DNA of 16,105 nucleotides, taken from NCBI GenBank assembly GCA_029935135.1, contig JAOZKX010000009.1, positions 1-16,105 on the forward strand, written 5' to 3'. The position numbers were made by a program, and so were the translations under genes. Of this stretch, positions 7,503-15,949 are shown piece after piece (the first letter of the stretch is position 1; each line of letters begins with the position of its first letter). The notes beneath the pieces were generated by a model. The model saw only the letters and a program-made list of their open reading frames with translations. It had not been told where the DNA came from and searched no databases. The DNA comes from Desulfocapsa sp. (GTDB lineage Bacteria; Desulfobacterota; Desulfobulbia; Desulfobulbales; Desulfocapsaceae).

Positions 7503-8258
7503 ATGAAGATTAAAAACAGTGCGGTTTTTTTTGGTTTTGCGGCAGTGTTCATTTCAACATCCGCTTTTGCAACGGTAGTCATTGATGGTATATTTGATCG
7601 TACTGAAGAATGGGCAGGCTCCCATACTTCAGATGATTTTGTAAGTGACATTGATGGGCGTGTTGGACCCGGTTGGGGTGGACAGGCCTATGACATCGAA
7701 CATATAGGTACTACTTTTGATTCCAGCAGTCTCTTTTTTGGAATTCAGGCAGGATATAACTTTGCCGATCCACCAAGCACTACCTGGCTGCCTGGTGATT
7801 TCGCTTTAAATGTTGATGATGATGCCGATTATGAATATGCCATTGATTTCTCCATTGCTGGAACTTCAGTAAGCTATACTCTGATTGATATGACAGCAGC
7901 AGGATCTGTATGGGAAACGCCCTATTTCACAGAATCCGGCCCCTGGCAGGCTCAATACACCGACACCCTTGCTACATGGACACACGACTTCGCCTTTGGA
8001 GTAGGAAACTACTCAGAGGATCACCGGACTTGGGAAAGCAGCACATCCTATGTACTTGAAGGAATGTTGGATTTATCTCTGTTAAACTTGTACACAGGTG
8101 GAGATATCAGCCTCCACTGGACCATGGGTTGCGGTAATGATGTCCTCGAACACACCGCTGCTCCCGTACCGGAACCGGCAACAATGCTGTTATTTGGTAC
8201 CGGTCTTGTGGGTATGGCAGGATCAGTTCTCAGAAAACGAAAAAAAGGACACGAGTAG
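7503..8258 (+). CDS. secreted PEP-CTERM sorting-domain protein
   Basis: The 251-residue protein has a Sec signal peptide (MKIKNSAVFFGFAAVF, cleavage after SAFA at about residue 23) and a C-terminal PEP-CTERM tripartite tail. The tail has VPEP at 222-225, a hydrophobic helix LLFGTGLVGMAGSVL and a basic RKRKK end. Such tails are processed by an exosortase and release or anchor the protein at the cell surface, commonly in exopolysaccharide-forming bacteria. The body begins VIDGIFDRTEEW and is rich in aromatic and acidic residues, including a DVNDDADYEY-like run around 103-112. That suggests a beta-sandwich, perhaps like CBM9/DOMON-type domains; this fold call is a guess. GGAG with a 6-base spacer and the promoter just upstream make it a single-gene unit. 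No exosortase gene lies in the window, so the processing enzyme must be elsewhere. The exact role is unknown. Confidence 0.9.
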   Translation: MKIKNSAVFFGFAAVFISTSAFATVVIDGIFDRTEEWAGSHTSDDFVSDIDGRVGPGWGGQAYDIEHIGTTFDSSSLFFGIQAGYNFADPPSTTWLPGDFALNVDDDADYEYAIDFSIAGTSVSYTLIDMTAAGSVWETPYFTESGPWQAQYTDTLATWTHDFAFGVGNYSEDHRTWESSTSYVLEGMLDLSLLNLYTGGDISLHWTMGCGNDVLEHTAAPVPEPATMLLFGTGLVGMAGSVLRKRKKGHE

Positions 8259-8275
8259 CTCCACTCAATTGTAAT

Positions 8276-8322
8276 AGATCCAATCAACACTATCTATTAT
8301 GCAGATATTGTTGATTGGATCT
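8276..8322. terminator. bidirectional hairpin between convergent PEP-CTERM and glgP genes
   Basis: AGATCCAATCAACA at 8276-8289 pairs with TGTTGATTGGATCT at 8309-8322, a 14-bp perfect stem with a loop of 19 bases. It lies 18 bp after the PEP-CTERM stop, and its last base is the final base of the glgP stop codon on the other strand. The position between convergent genes suits a shared transcript end. No T tract follows on either side, so it may act as a 3' stabiliser rather than a classical intrinsic terminator. Confidence 0.6.
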
Positions 8323-10802
8323 TATCCCTCCACAGGAACCCCCCAAATCTCCTCCGCATACTGACGAATGGTGCGATCAGTTGAAAATTTCCCCATCCTG
8401 GCCACATTGAGGATGGACATTTCTGTCCACTTGTCCTGATCTAAAAAGACAGCATTCACTCTCTTCTGACAAGCCAGATAGGATTCAAGATCAAGCATAA
8501 GCAGGTATGGGTCATCTTCACTGAGTAAGCTTTCTACCAGAGGGGTAAAAAGCTTCCGATCTCCCCTGCTGAATGAGCCGTTTTTAATACTATTTATAAT
8601 ATCAGCAACCAGTTCATTTTCTTTACAGATCTTTTCGGGTGAACGACTGATATTGAGACGCTCGTATTCCACTTCTTCAGCAGTCATGCCAAAGATAAAA
8701 ATATTTTCTTCACCCACTTCTTCCTGAATCTCAATATTTGCACCATCAAGTGTGCCAATGGTCAGGGCTCCGCTAAGGGAAAACTTCATATTTCCGGTAC
8801 CGGATGCTTCTGTTCCAGCGGTGGATATCTGTTCGGAAAGATCGGCAGCTGGCATAATTACTTCAGCCTGGGAAACATTGTAGTTGGGCAGAAAAACTAC
8901 CCGTAATTTCTCCCCTATTCGTGGATCATTATTTACCAGATCTGCAATTGAAGTAATGAGTTTAATGATGAGTTTTGCCTTCCAGTATGAGGGCGCTGCT
9001 TTTCCGGCAAAGATCACCGTTCGGGGGGCAAGGGTGTGCTCAGGGTTGCGCAGCATTTCATGGTACAAGGATATCACATGCAAGCAGTTAAGAAGCTGGC
9101 GTTTATACTCATGGATTCTTTTTACCTGCACATCAAACATGGAATGCGGATTTACGATAACCCCGCACTCCTTCTCAATAAGCTTAGCCAGACGCTGTTT
9201 GTTTGCAAGTTTAACATCTCGCCATTGCTTACAAAAACTAGAGTCTGTAACAAACGGTTCAAGCCCACGCAGAGAATCCAGATCAGTAACCCAATCCGTA
9301 CCGATACGACCACTTATAAGGGAGGAGAGTTTTGGGTTTGCCAGGCGCAGCCAGCGACGAGGTGTAATACCATTTGTTTTTGAATTGAATTTACCTGGAT
9401 AAAATTGATGAAACTGATGAAACAGATTATCCTTTAGTAATTGCGTGTGTAATTCAGCGACTCCATTTACAGAATGACTCCCGACAATAGCCAGATGGGC
9501 CATACGGATTTTCTTCACATCCCCCTCTTCAATAATGGACATTGTCTGAAGACGATTGGCATCTCCGGGATATTGAATCTTGACCAGATCTAAAAAACGC
9601 TGGTTAATTTCATAGATAATCTCTAAATGTCGCGGCAGGACTCTGCCCATCATTTCAACTGTCCATTTTTCAAGGGCCTCAGGCATCAGGGTATGGTTGG
9701 TGTATGCAAACGATTGCACACAAATCCCCCAGGCCTTTTCCCAGTTCAGCCCTTCTATGTCGAGGAGGAGTCGCATCAGTTCTGGAATGGCGATGGAGGG
9801 ATGGGTATCATTCAGTTGAATGGCTACTCGGTCACTGAACTTATCAAAATTTGCATTCTTCTTCTTGTAACGCCGCATGATGTCCTGAAATGTTGCGGCA
9901 ACAAAGAAATATTGCTGTTTCAAACGCAGTTCCTGACCAGCAAGATTATGATCCGGTGGATAAAGTACCTTGGAGATGGTTTCAGAGCTGACTTTTGATT
10001 GGACAGCCCCGATGTAATCTCCCCTGTTAAAGAAACTCAAATCCAACTCACGGGACGCGCGAGCTGTCCAGAGGCGCATATTAATGACATTGTCGTTTTC
10101 AAAACCTGGGATCATAATATCACAGGGAATCGCCATAACATCTTCAGTTTCAATCCACTGTACTCGGTACCTTCCCTGCTCATCCTGATAGCCACTTACC
10201 CGGCCATAAAAATGAACCGGAAAGACAGGCATTTTCCGGTCATACTCCCAGGGGGTGCCATAACGTAACCAGTTGTCCGGACTCTCCACTTGATACCCAT
10301 CGATAAGTTGCTGATAAAAAAGACCATATTCATAGCGTATACCATAGCCATAGGCAGGAATTTTCAGGGTGGCAATGGAATCCATAAAACAGGCGGCAAG
10401 GCGACCAAGCCCACCATTACCAAGGGCTGCATCCTCTTCCTCTTCGGCAAGATCATTCAGATCAAAACCAAGCTCTTCCACAGCAGTTTTCACTTCATTG
10501 AAGATACCGAGATTTATCATGGCATTACTAAGAGAACGACCGATCAGGAATTCCAGAGACAGATAGTAGACCCGTTTCTTCTCTTTTTCATAATAATTTT
10601 TCTGGGTCTTAATCCATTTCTCGGTCATAATATCACGCAGGGTATAGGCCAGTGCCTTATAAATATCACTATTGCCTGCCCGTTGAGGATCACGCCCCTG
10701 GAAACTCACCACATGATGAAGAATGCTCTTTTTCATTTCCTCAATCGTTTTTGGACTAAAACAATGGGGAGTGGACTCCTCTTTTTGTTTTATTTTCGCC
10801 AT
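8322..10802 (-). CDS. glgP: glycogen/maltodextrin phosphorylase
   Basis: This GT35 family enzyme releases glucose-1-phosphate from the non-reducing ends of glycogen or maltodextrins with a PLP cofactor. Residue numbers here count from the upstream ATG at 10823. Family blocks are complete: YYLSLEFLIGR (86-96), DAALGNGGLGRLAACFMDS (131-149), RYEYGLFYQ (163-171), QLNDTHPSIAIPE (336-348), KTNGITPRRWL (482-492), VKRIHEYKRQLLN (567-579), and the PLP site EASGTGNMKFSLSGALTIG (672-690) with Lys680. The usual length for the family is about 800-840 residues. Two starts are possible: an ATG at 10823 (833 residues) with no clear ribosome binding site, and an ATG at 10802 (826 residues) with AAGGA 5 bases upstream; I chose the latter. 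The gene follows the HD-GYP gene on the same strand after a gap of about 120 bp, so co-transcription is possible but not shown. No glycogen synthesis gene is in the window. Confidence 0.96.
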   Translation of the reverse strand: MAKIKQKEESTPHCFSPKTIEEMKKSILHHVVSFQGRDPQRAGNSDIYKALAYTLRDIMTEKWIKTQKNYYEKEKKRVYYLSLEFLIGRSLSNAMINLGIFNEVKTAVEELGFDLNDLAEEEEDAALGNGGLGRLAACFMDSIATLKIPAYGYGIRYEYGLFYQQLIDGYQVESPDNWLRYGTPWEYDRKMPVFPVHFYGRVSGYQDEQGRYRVQWIETEDVMAIPCDIMIPGFENDNVINMRLWTARASRELDLSFFNRGDYIGAVQSKVSSETISKVLYPPDHNLAGQELRLKQQYFFVAATFQDIMRRYKKKNANFDKFSDRVAIQLNDTHPSIAIPELMRLLLDIEGLNWEKAWGICVQSFAYTNHTLMPEALEKWTVEMMGRVLPRHLEIIYEINQRFLDLVKIQYPGDANRLQTMSIIEEGDVKKIRMAHLAIVGSHSVNGVAELHTQLLKDNLFHQFHQFYPGKFNSKTNGITPRRWLRLANPKLSSLISGRIGTDWVTDLDSLRGLEPFVTDSSFCKQWRDVKLANKQRLAKLIEKECGVIVNPHSMFDVQVKRIHEYKRQLLNCLHVISLYHEMLRNPEHTLAPRTVIFAGKAAPSYWKAKLIIKLITSIADLVNNDPRIGEKLRVVFLPNYNVSQAEVIMPAADLSEQISTAGTEASGTGNMKFSLSGALTIGTLDGANIEIQEEVGEENIFIFGMTAEEVEYERLNISRSPEKICKENELVADIINSIKNGSFSRGDRKLFTPLVESLLSEDDPYLLMLDLESYLACQKRVNAVFLDQDKWTEMSILNVARMGKFSTDRTIRQYAEEIWGVPVEG

Positions 10803-10803
10803 T

Positions 10804-10814
10804 TCTTTCCTTTT
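10804..10814 (-). promoter_or_regulatory. ribosome binding site that favours the inner glgP start
   Basis: On the minus strand AAAAGGAAAG precedes the ATG at 10802 with 5 bases between GGA and ATG. The two ATGs further upstream (10823 and 10817) lack a comparable site. The seven extra residues of the longer form, MNMKRKE, are then most likely the untranslated ribosome binding region. Confidence 0.6.
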
Positions 10815-10923
10815 CATGTTCATAGCATGAGCTCGTGGTTTTTTTACGAGGTAACACTCTGCTAAATTAATCCGGAATAATTACGGATTTCTTAAGATGT
10901 ATTTTTGCACTACTTAATATCTG

Positions 10924-13900
10924 TCATTGTAAGTAACTGGCCACATCAACTTCATCAATCTGTTCAGGTTTCATATATTTTTTTGCATACTCTTTATAGA
11001 TACCGGAACTAAGCAGGAGTGCAAAAAGATCCGGACAGATATGACCATCATTACGCATAAAACTCATAATCTGGATACATTTACTGAGACTCTTGGGTAC
11101 ATTGTAAGGTCTATCTGCTGCTGTTAAGGCCTCAAATATATCTGCAACAGCCATAATACGTTCGGGAATGGAGAGTTGCTCTGCCTTCAGGGATCGTGGA
11201 TACCCTGTTCCATCAAGTTTTTCATGATGATTACCGGCCCAGTTCGGAACCCTTCGAATCTCTTTTGGAAAGGGAAGTTTATTGAGCATTTCTATGGTCT
11301 GCACAATATGGTCATTGATCTTATAGCGTTCTTCTTCGGTCAGGGTCCCCTTTGCTATGGACAGATTGTACAACTCGCCCTGATTGTAGTTAAATTCCGG
11401 AACGGGCATAACAATCTTCCATGGATTATCACCATAGGGATTCCCTCCGTCAAGCCGCTGGAAGATATGGTCCTGTTTATCTGCGAGAAGGGTTTCAGTA
11501 ACCGGAAATGTCTCGGCTTTAGAAAGATCCCTGCGTGCACTCTCATCACCGGAGAGCCCAATCCGATCATCAAAATTACGCTGCCAGAGTTGCTTGCCGA
11601 TTTCCTGCAACCGTTCAACTTTATCCGGTGACATAAATTCACCTCCAACATTGGTCGCTGCAATAAATGAAAAGTCCTTCTGCAGCTTTTGCTGTTGCCT
11701 CTCTCGTTCCTGTTGCAGTGCTTCTTTTTCTCCTGGCGTATCAGCAAGTGCCTTATAATATGCTATATCCACATCCCGCCATAACACTTCAAAGCGGGTA
11801 CGTATTTCATGAATCCGGTTGTAGATGGTCTCAAGCTTTGTTGCCTTATCGACCACATATTCAGGTGTCGTCACCTTGCCGCAATCATGGAGCCAGGAAG
11901 CAACAAACAACTCATATTTTTCATCTTCTGAAAGGTAAAATTCTTTTAAGGCTTTCTCCTCTGAGAGTGACGCCGCATCGGCAAGAAGGCCTGCAATAAT
12001 CGGCACACGCTGACAATGCCCGCCAGTATAGGGGGATTTGGTATCAATTGCTCCTGCTATCAGTCGCACAAAAGAATCGAACAGTTCCTTTTGGGCGCGG
12101 ATAAGCCTGTTATTATCAAGGGCCAAAGCGGCATTTGAAGAAAGTGCCTGCACATAGGATATTTTATGTTCTGGAAAGGCAATAATATCTCCACTGGCAC
12201 TATCTCTGGCGTTCACAAGATGAAGAATCCCGATCACCTCTTTCTGACGATTCAAAAGGGGAATCATAAGAAGTGAGGAGCAGTGGTATCCCTCCGTTTG
12301 ATGCAGTTCACAGGTGTTGGCACCAAGCTCATAGGCAGCATCAGAACTACCTGTGATTGCCCTTGTCTGCCCACTCTGAATAACAAGTCGCTCCAGGGAT
12401 GCTGTCTGATCAGTTTCCTTATCAAGAAGAATTGCTGCTAATGGTACAACATCCCCGCTTGTGCCCCCAAAATGAACATCACTTTTATCGTTTCGCACCA
12501 AGACATAAGAAAAGCTCTTTTCATCATCACTCACAAGCCCTATGGCACCACCGTCTGCCCCGGTAATAGACTGTGCCTCACTGACAATCATTTCAAGGAC
12601 CTGATCCATATCTTTTTCAGCAGATAATGCCCTGGCAATCTCCACAAAACGACTGATGGCTGACTGCATCACCGTCATGGTGTTGGCAAGCTCATCAACC
12701 TCAGCGATACGAGATTGAACTGCAAAGGTATTGCCTAATTTGAAATCACGAATACTCTCGGCCTGCACTGAGAGATTATGGAGAGAGCCGGCAATACGAC
12801 GGGAGAAGTAAATTCCAAATGCAACTGCAATAAAAATCGCAGATAGCATGATAAGCAGGTTGCGTTGACGAATTGTACGTGCGTCCACCATCAGTTCATC
12901 CACAGGGGCACCGGTCAGGATAAAGATATCACTGTTTTTATTTCTGTCCAGGTTCCTGACATGACCAAACCATTTCCGTCCATCAACAGTAATAATCTGG
13001 CAGCCTTCAATTCCCTTATCTATAAATTCGGTATAAAGAACTGCTGCTAATTGATTTTCAATTTCCCTCACAAAAAGTTCTTTATTCTCATCTTCATGTC
13101 GATTTTGCTGCAGCTGTTCTATGACTTTTTCTGAAGAACAAAACAGAATACTGCCTTTCTTACTGCTTAACAGTATTTCTGTTGAGGGAGTCAGTCTTTG
13201 CTCTTGCAATAAGTTTGCAAGGGATTCCAATACAGAATCAGCTCCAACAACACCCTTGCCATTCTTTAGAGAGTGGGCAACGGTAATCCCTATTTTTTTT
13301 GTGGTGAAAAACAGGTACGGACTGCTGATAACAGATTCATCTGTTTGGATCGCCTCCACATACCATGGTCGTGTGCGAGGATCATACTGGTCAAACTCTG
13401 TATCTCTACTCTCTAAAAGGAGCAAATCAGTATCATAAAACTGGAAACATACATGTTTTTTTCCGTCCTTCCCATTCGTAATTGTTTTCACAATATATGC
13501 TGTCTGCTCAGTAGCCGAAAAGGCAGCGCGGACAGACTCCTTATTCCTTACCGCCTGGATCATTGAAAACGACCCATCCTCATAGCCCACATAAAAAGAA
13601 TCCATCCAGGGAATATTTTTAAAGGAGAGTTGAAAGTAAGCAAGCAGGAGATTAAAATTTTCTTCCCCACCCAGGTCAAGGTTCTCAAGGGCCGACGAAA
13701 CGGAGACAAAGCTTGTGACAGAGTCAATTAAGACCTGGAGCCTCTCTTCTGTCTGCCGTGAACTGGCATCAAAAATCTTTTCCGTATCCTTAAAAGCCTT
13801 ACCCATTTGATTTTGGTAGGTATACAGCGTGATCGCAGTGCCAAGAGCAATAAGCAAAAAGGAAATAATAGCACCAATAACCAGTGCCAGATTAAAATGA

Positions 13901-13926
13901 GACTTTGCTTCAGTTTTCTTTTTCAT
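10924..13926 (-). CDS. Cache-HAMP-GAF-HD-GYP transmembrane receptor, probable cyclic-di-GMP phosphodiesterase
   Basis: The 1000-residue protein has a first membrane helix at about 12-36 and an extracellular double-Cache sensor at about 45-340, with the typical YDPRTRPWYVEA at 181-192. A second membrane helix lies at about 354-374, a HAMP-like linker at about 375-430, a GAF domain at about 436-605 and a C-terminal HD-GYP output at about 612-970. The metal-binding HD pair is H680-D681 in HDCGK, and the signature HHEKLDGTGYP is at 900-910. HD-GYP enzymes hydrolyse cyclic-di-GMP, so ligand binding outside the cell would lower the second messenger. Unusually, about 150 extra residues, partly coiled coil (QQERERQQQKLQ) and partly aromatic/glycine-rich, lie between HDCGKVTTPEY and the helix with H873 (KINDHIVQTIEML). 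All visible catalytic motifs are kept. An AAGG sits 5-8 bases before the ATG. The gene starts 22 bp after the RNase HI gene, suggesting one operon. Confidence 0.92.
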   Translation of the reverse strand: MKKKTEAKSHFNLALVIGAIISFLLIALGTAITLYTYQNQMGKAFKDTEKIFDASSRQTEERLQVLIDSVTSFVSVSSALENLDLGGEENFNLLLAYFQLSFKNIPWMDSFYVGYEDGSFSMIQAVRNKESVRAAFSATEQTAYIVKTITNGKDGKKHVCFQFYDTDLLLLESRDTEFDQYDPRTRPWYVEAIQTDESVISSPYLFFTTKKIGITVAHSLKNGKGVVGADSVLESLANLLQEQRLTPSTEILLSSKKGSILFCSSEKVIEQLQQNRHEDENKELFVREIENQLAAVLYTEFIDKGIEGCQIITVDGRKWFGHVRNLDRNKNSDIFILTGAPVDELMVDARTIRQRNLLIMLSAIFIAVAFGIYFSRRIAGSLHNLSVQAESIRDFKLGNTFAVQSRIAEVDELANTMTVMQSAISRFVEIARALSAEKDMDQVLEMIVSEAQSITGADGGAIGLVSDDEKSFSYVLVRNDKSDVHFGGTSGDVVPLAAILLDKETDQTASLERLVIQSGQTRAITGSSDAAYELGANTCELHQTEGYHCSSLLMIPLLNRQKEVIGILHLVNARDSASGDIIAFPEHKISYVQALSSNAALALDNNRLIRAQKELFDSFVRLIAGAIDTKSPYTGGHCQRVPIIAGLLADAASLSEEKALKEFYLSEDEKYELFVASWLHDCGKVTTPEYVVDKATKLETIYNRIHEIRTRFEVLWRDVDIAYYKALADTPGEKEALQQERERQQQKLQKDFSFIAATNVGGEFMSPDKVERLQEIGKQLWQRNFDDRIGLSGDESARRDLSKAETFPVTETLLADKQDHIFQRLDGGNPYGDNPWKIVMPVPEFNYNQGELYNLSIAKGTLTEEERYKINDHIVQTIEMLNKLPFPKEIRRVPNWAGNHHEKLDGTGYPRSLKAEQLSIPERIMAVADIFEALTAADRPYNVPKSLSKCIQIMSFMRNDGHICPDLFALLLSSGIYKEYAKKYMKPEQIDEVDVASYLQ

Positions 13927-13948
13927 AGAGACCTTGTCGTCGGGTTCC

Positions 13949-14842
13949 TTATTCTTTTTCGAGAGTTAAATATTCCCTGGCTATTTCTTTCGCCTCTTGA
14001 TTATGGCAAGGGGGCATTCCTTTATCAATGACAAAAAACGAAATCGAATATTCTTTTAATATCTCAGCCAATGCTTTCCATTCTTCCTGATTACTGATCG
14101 CCTTCCCCTCACGGGTATACCAGCCATTTTTTTCCCACCCCTTTATCCAATTTCCAGCCCCATCTTTTAAATATCCTGAACTCGTATAGATACAAACAGG
14201 TAGACGCCTTTTCAGACTAGCCAGGCACTTTCTCGCTGCCTGTATGTGAATGCGATTCGCGGTGGACTCAGTAATACATTCGCCGATAATTTTATAATGC
14301 TTTTGATATCGAAGAACAGCAGCCCAGGAACCCAGCTGAGTTTTATGGCTCCAGGTGATACCTAGAAAGATATGAACAGCCGTTTTGTCTGTAAGAGGGA
14401 GTGTTGGGCGTCCACGGGCAGCGACGGCAAGTTTATCAGCGAGTTCATTATACTTGTTGTCATTGTGACCCTTTACCCAAACCCAGTCGACCCGGTGTTT
14501 TTGTATTTCCCGATCAAGACATTGCCAAAGATCTTGATTTTTCACAGGTTCCCTGGCCTTGGTAAGCCATTTGTTTTTACGCCAGGAAGAAATCCAACTG
14601 GTAATACCCTTCTGCACATATTTTGAATCTGTATAGAGCGTCACAGCAGAAGGAACAGAGAGTGCACAAAGGCCCTCAAAGGCGGCCTGCAATTCCATTC
14701 TGTTATTGGTCGTTGCAGATACCTTTCCCGAAAGTTCTCTTTTTTTGCCTTTATCTGGTAGGATAATCGCGGCCCAGCCACCAGGACCGGGATTAGGACT
14801 GCAGGAACCGTCTGTATATATGGAAAATTCTGGTGTTGTCAT
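13949..14842 (-). CDS. rnhA: double-domain ribonuclease HI with degenerate second domain
   Basis: RNase HI cuts the RNA strand of RNA-DNA hybrids, removing R-loops and primers. Residues 1-145 are a complete catalytic domain with D11 (YTDGSCSPNPGPGGWA), E50 (NNRMELQA), D72 (YTDSKYV), H126 and D136, matching D10, E48, D70, H124 and D134 of the E. coli enzyme. Residues about 155-295 are a second copy, aligned at a near-constant offset of 149-150. GSWAAVL matches GGWAAII, NRIHIQAA matches NRMELQAA, IYTSSGYL matches LYTDSKYV, and NWIKGWEKNGW matches SWISSWRKNKW. In the copy the catalytic residues become G161, H199, S221 and E286, so it is almost surely inactive and perhaps binds substrate or a partner. 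Normal RNase HI has about 150 residues; this has 297. No ribosome binding site is seen; a TATAAT on the minus strand at 14848-14853 lies only 5 bases before the ATG, which may mean a leaderless transcript. The HD-GYP gene follows after 22 bp. Confidence 0.94.
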   Translation of the reverse strand: MTTPEFSIYTDGSCSPNPGPGGWAAIILPDKGKKRELSGKVSATTNNRMELQAAFEGLCALSVPSAVTLYTDSKYVQKGITSWISSWRKNKWLTKAREPVKNQDLWQCLDREIQKHRVDWVWVKGHNDNKYNELADKLAVAARGRPTLPLTDKTAVHIFLGITWSHKTQLGSWAAVLRYQKHYKIIGECITESTANRIHIQAARKCLASLKRRLPVCIYTSSGYLKDGAGNWIKGWEKNGWYTREGKAISNQEEWKALAEILKEYSISFFVIDKGMPPCHNQEAKEIAREYLTLEKE

Positions 14843-14974
14843 AATTGATTATAGTGTTTCGGTACAACTTCTTTTTTCAAGGACATGACCCTCTACTAAA
14901 CCGAGCAGCAAAGAACAGAATTATGCAGAAACCTTCTTCTTGCTACCAGCAGCAGGGACGGGTAAAAAGAAACA

Positions 14975-15802
14975 ATGATAGACGAATTCCACAACCATAA
15001 AGAACCTGACGAAACATTCCTTCCCCTTTCAGAGGAAGAGTATACGCTATTTTATTCCATTGAAATGGAAAACTTTGTAGATGATATCACATTTTATCAT
15101 AAGCATTGTGGAAAAGGAAGGCGCCTGCTTGAGCTTGGTTGCGGAGAAGGTCGCATCAGTCGAGCACTGACCAAATCCGGCCGCTGCACTGTTGGACTGG
15201 ATCTCTCATTTTCCATGCTGCAAAAAGCATATGCGCAGAGGCATAATCCACCTTTTTTCCTCTGCATGGATATGATGGAGATGGCCTTTTCCTGCCAATT
15301 TGACCATATCATTCTTCCCTATAACACCTTAAACCTGTTACGAGACAGGGTGGCAATTACCAGCTGTCTCCAACAGATCCATGTGCTTCTCTCTCCCGGG
15401 GGAAGTCTTCTTCTCCAAGTATATGCAACAAACCAACAGTTGCTAACATCAGGCAATGAAAAACAGTTTCAGTTTCAGATGTTTTCTCTGCCCGACAGCG
15501 GGGGAAAGCTGATTAAAGAAACGCTTCGCAGCTACGATCCACATACAGAAAGCATCCTCCTGGAAGAAAGATATCGTGTACGCCCCACCCCCGGCCAAGG
15601 AATAAAGAGAGATTTAGCACATACTCTTTACCTTGCCTCATTTTCTCAAAAAGAGTGGCTCTCCATCCTGGAGAATGCCGGTTTCACATCCCTGTCCTTG
15701 TTTGGAGATTATGAGTCCAATCCCTTGAAGGACCACACAAGTCCTTTGTTGCTGATTAAAGCAGAAAAAAATAAAAAAGATAATAAAAGTCCGATTACTT
15801 GA
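14975..15802 (+). CDS. class I SAM-dependent methyltransferase
   Basis: The 275-residue protein has a Rossmann-type methyltransferase core. Motif I is LLELGCGEGR at 51-60, the acidic residue ending strand 2 is D76 (VGLDLSFSML), motif III-like CMDMMEM is at 97-103, FDHIILPYNTLNLL at 109-122 is the motif IV region, and LLSPGGSLLLQVY is at 138-150. The sequence around motif IV is like the methyltransferase-25 type of small-molecule or lipid methylase. The C-terminal third (FSQKEWLSILENAGF, 209-260) is the usual closing alpha/beta unit. The substrate cannot be read from the sequence. It is transcribed away from rnhA across a 132-bp gap (14843-14974) with no clear promoter and only a weak purine stretch before the ATG. 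Its stop overlaps the FNR/HcpR-type site in front of hcp, which is a separate unit. Confidence 0.86.
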   Translation: MIDEFHNHKEPDETFLPLSEEEYTLFYSIEMENFVDDITFYHKHCGKGRRLLELGCGEGRISRALTKSGRCTVGLDLSFSMLQKAYAQRHNPPFFLCMDMMEMAFSCQFDHIILPYNTLNLLRDRVAITSCLQQIHVLLSPGGSLLLQVYATNQQLLTSGNEKQFQFQMFSLPDSGGKLIKETLRSYDPHTESILLEERYRVRPTPGQGIKRDLAHTLYLASFSQKEWLSILENAGFTSLSLFGDYESNPLKDHTSPLLLIKAEKNKKDNKSPIT

Positions 15803-15840
15803 TCTATGTCAAGGTTGTACAGCTTTTTCCATGCTATCTT
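15798..15840 (+). promoter_or_regulatory. FNR/HcpR-type activator site and -10 box for hcp
   Basis: CTTGATCTATGTCAAG at 15798-15813 is a near-perfect 16-bp dyad (one mismatch) of the CRP/FNR family type. HcpR sites in sulfate reducers are TTGAC-N4-GTCAA and FNR sites TTGAT-N4-ATCAA; this one combines one half of each. A -10-like TATCTT at 15835-15840 predicts a start near 15847. That puts the centre of the dyad (15805.5) at about -41.5, the class II activator distance. The leader would be about 100 bases, ending with AGGAG at 15936-15940. The regulator gene is not in the window. Confidence 0.65.
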
Positions 15841-15949
15841 CTTCCGTAATGATGGAGAAAAACAACGGTCTTGATTTGACTTTCACCTTTTTCTGCCACA
15901 TACTTACGAAGAGTTTTTATTATTAATCTATATACAGGAGAACAACCGA

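Noticed and set aside
10832..10850. CTCGT/ACGAG hairpin with a T run upstream of glgP
   Set aside because: The T run is in the loop, not after the stem, and the stem is only 5 bp; not a convincing terminator or operator.
8884..10865. Plus-strand frames of up to 191 codons opposite glgP
   Set aside because: They are shadows of the conserved phosphorylase frame.
10869..10889. AATCCG/CGGATT inverted repeat between the HD-GYP gene and glgP
   Set aside because: A 6-bp stem with no T tract on either strand; too weak to call a terminator.
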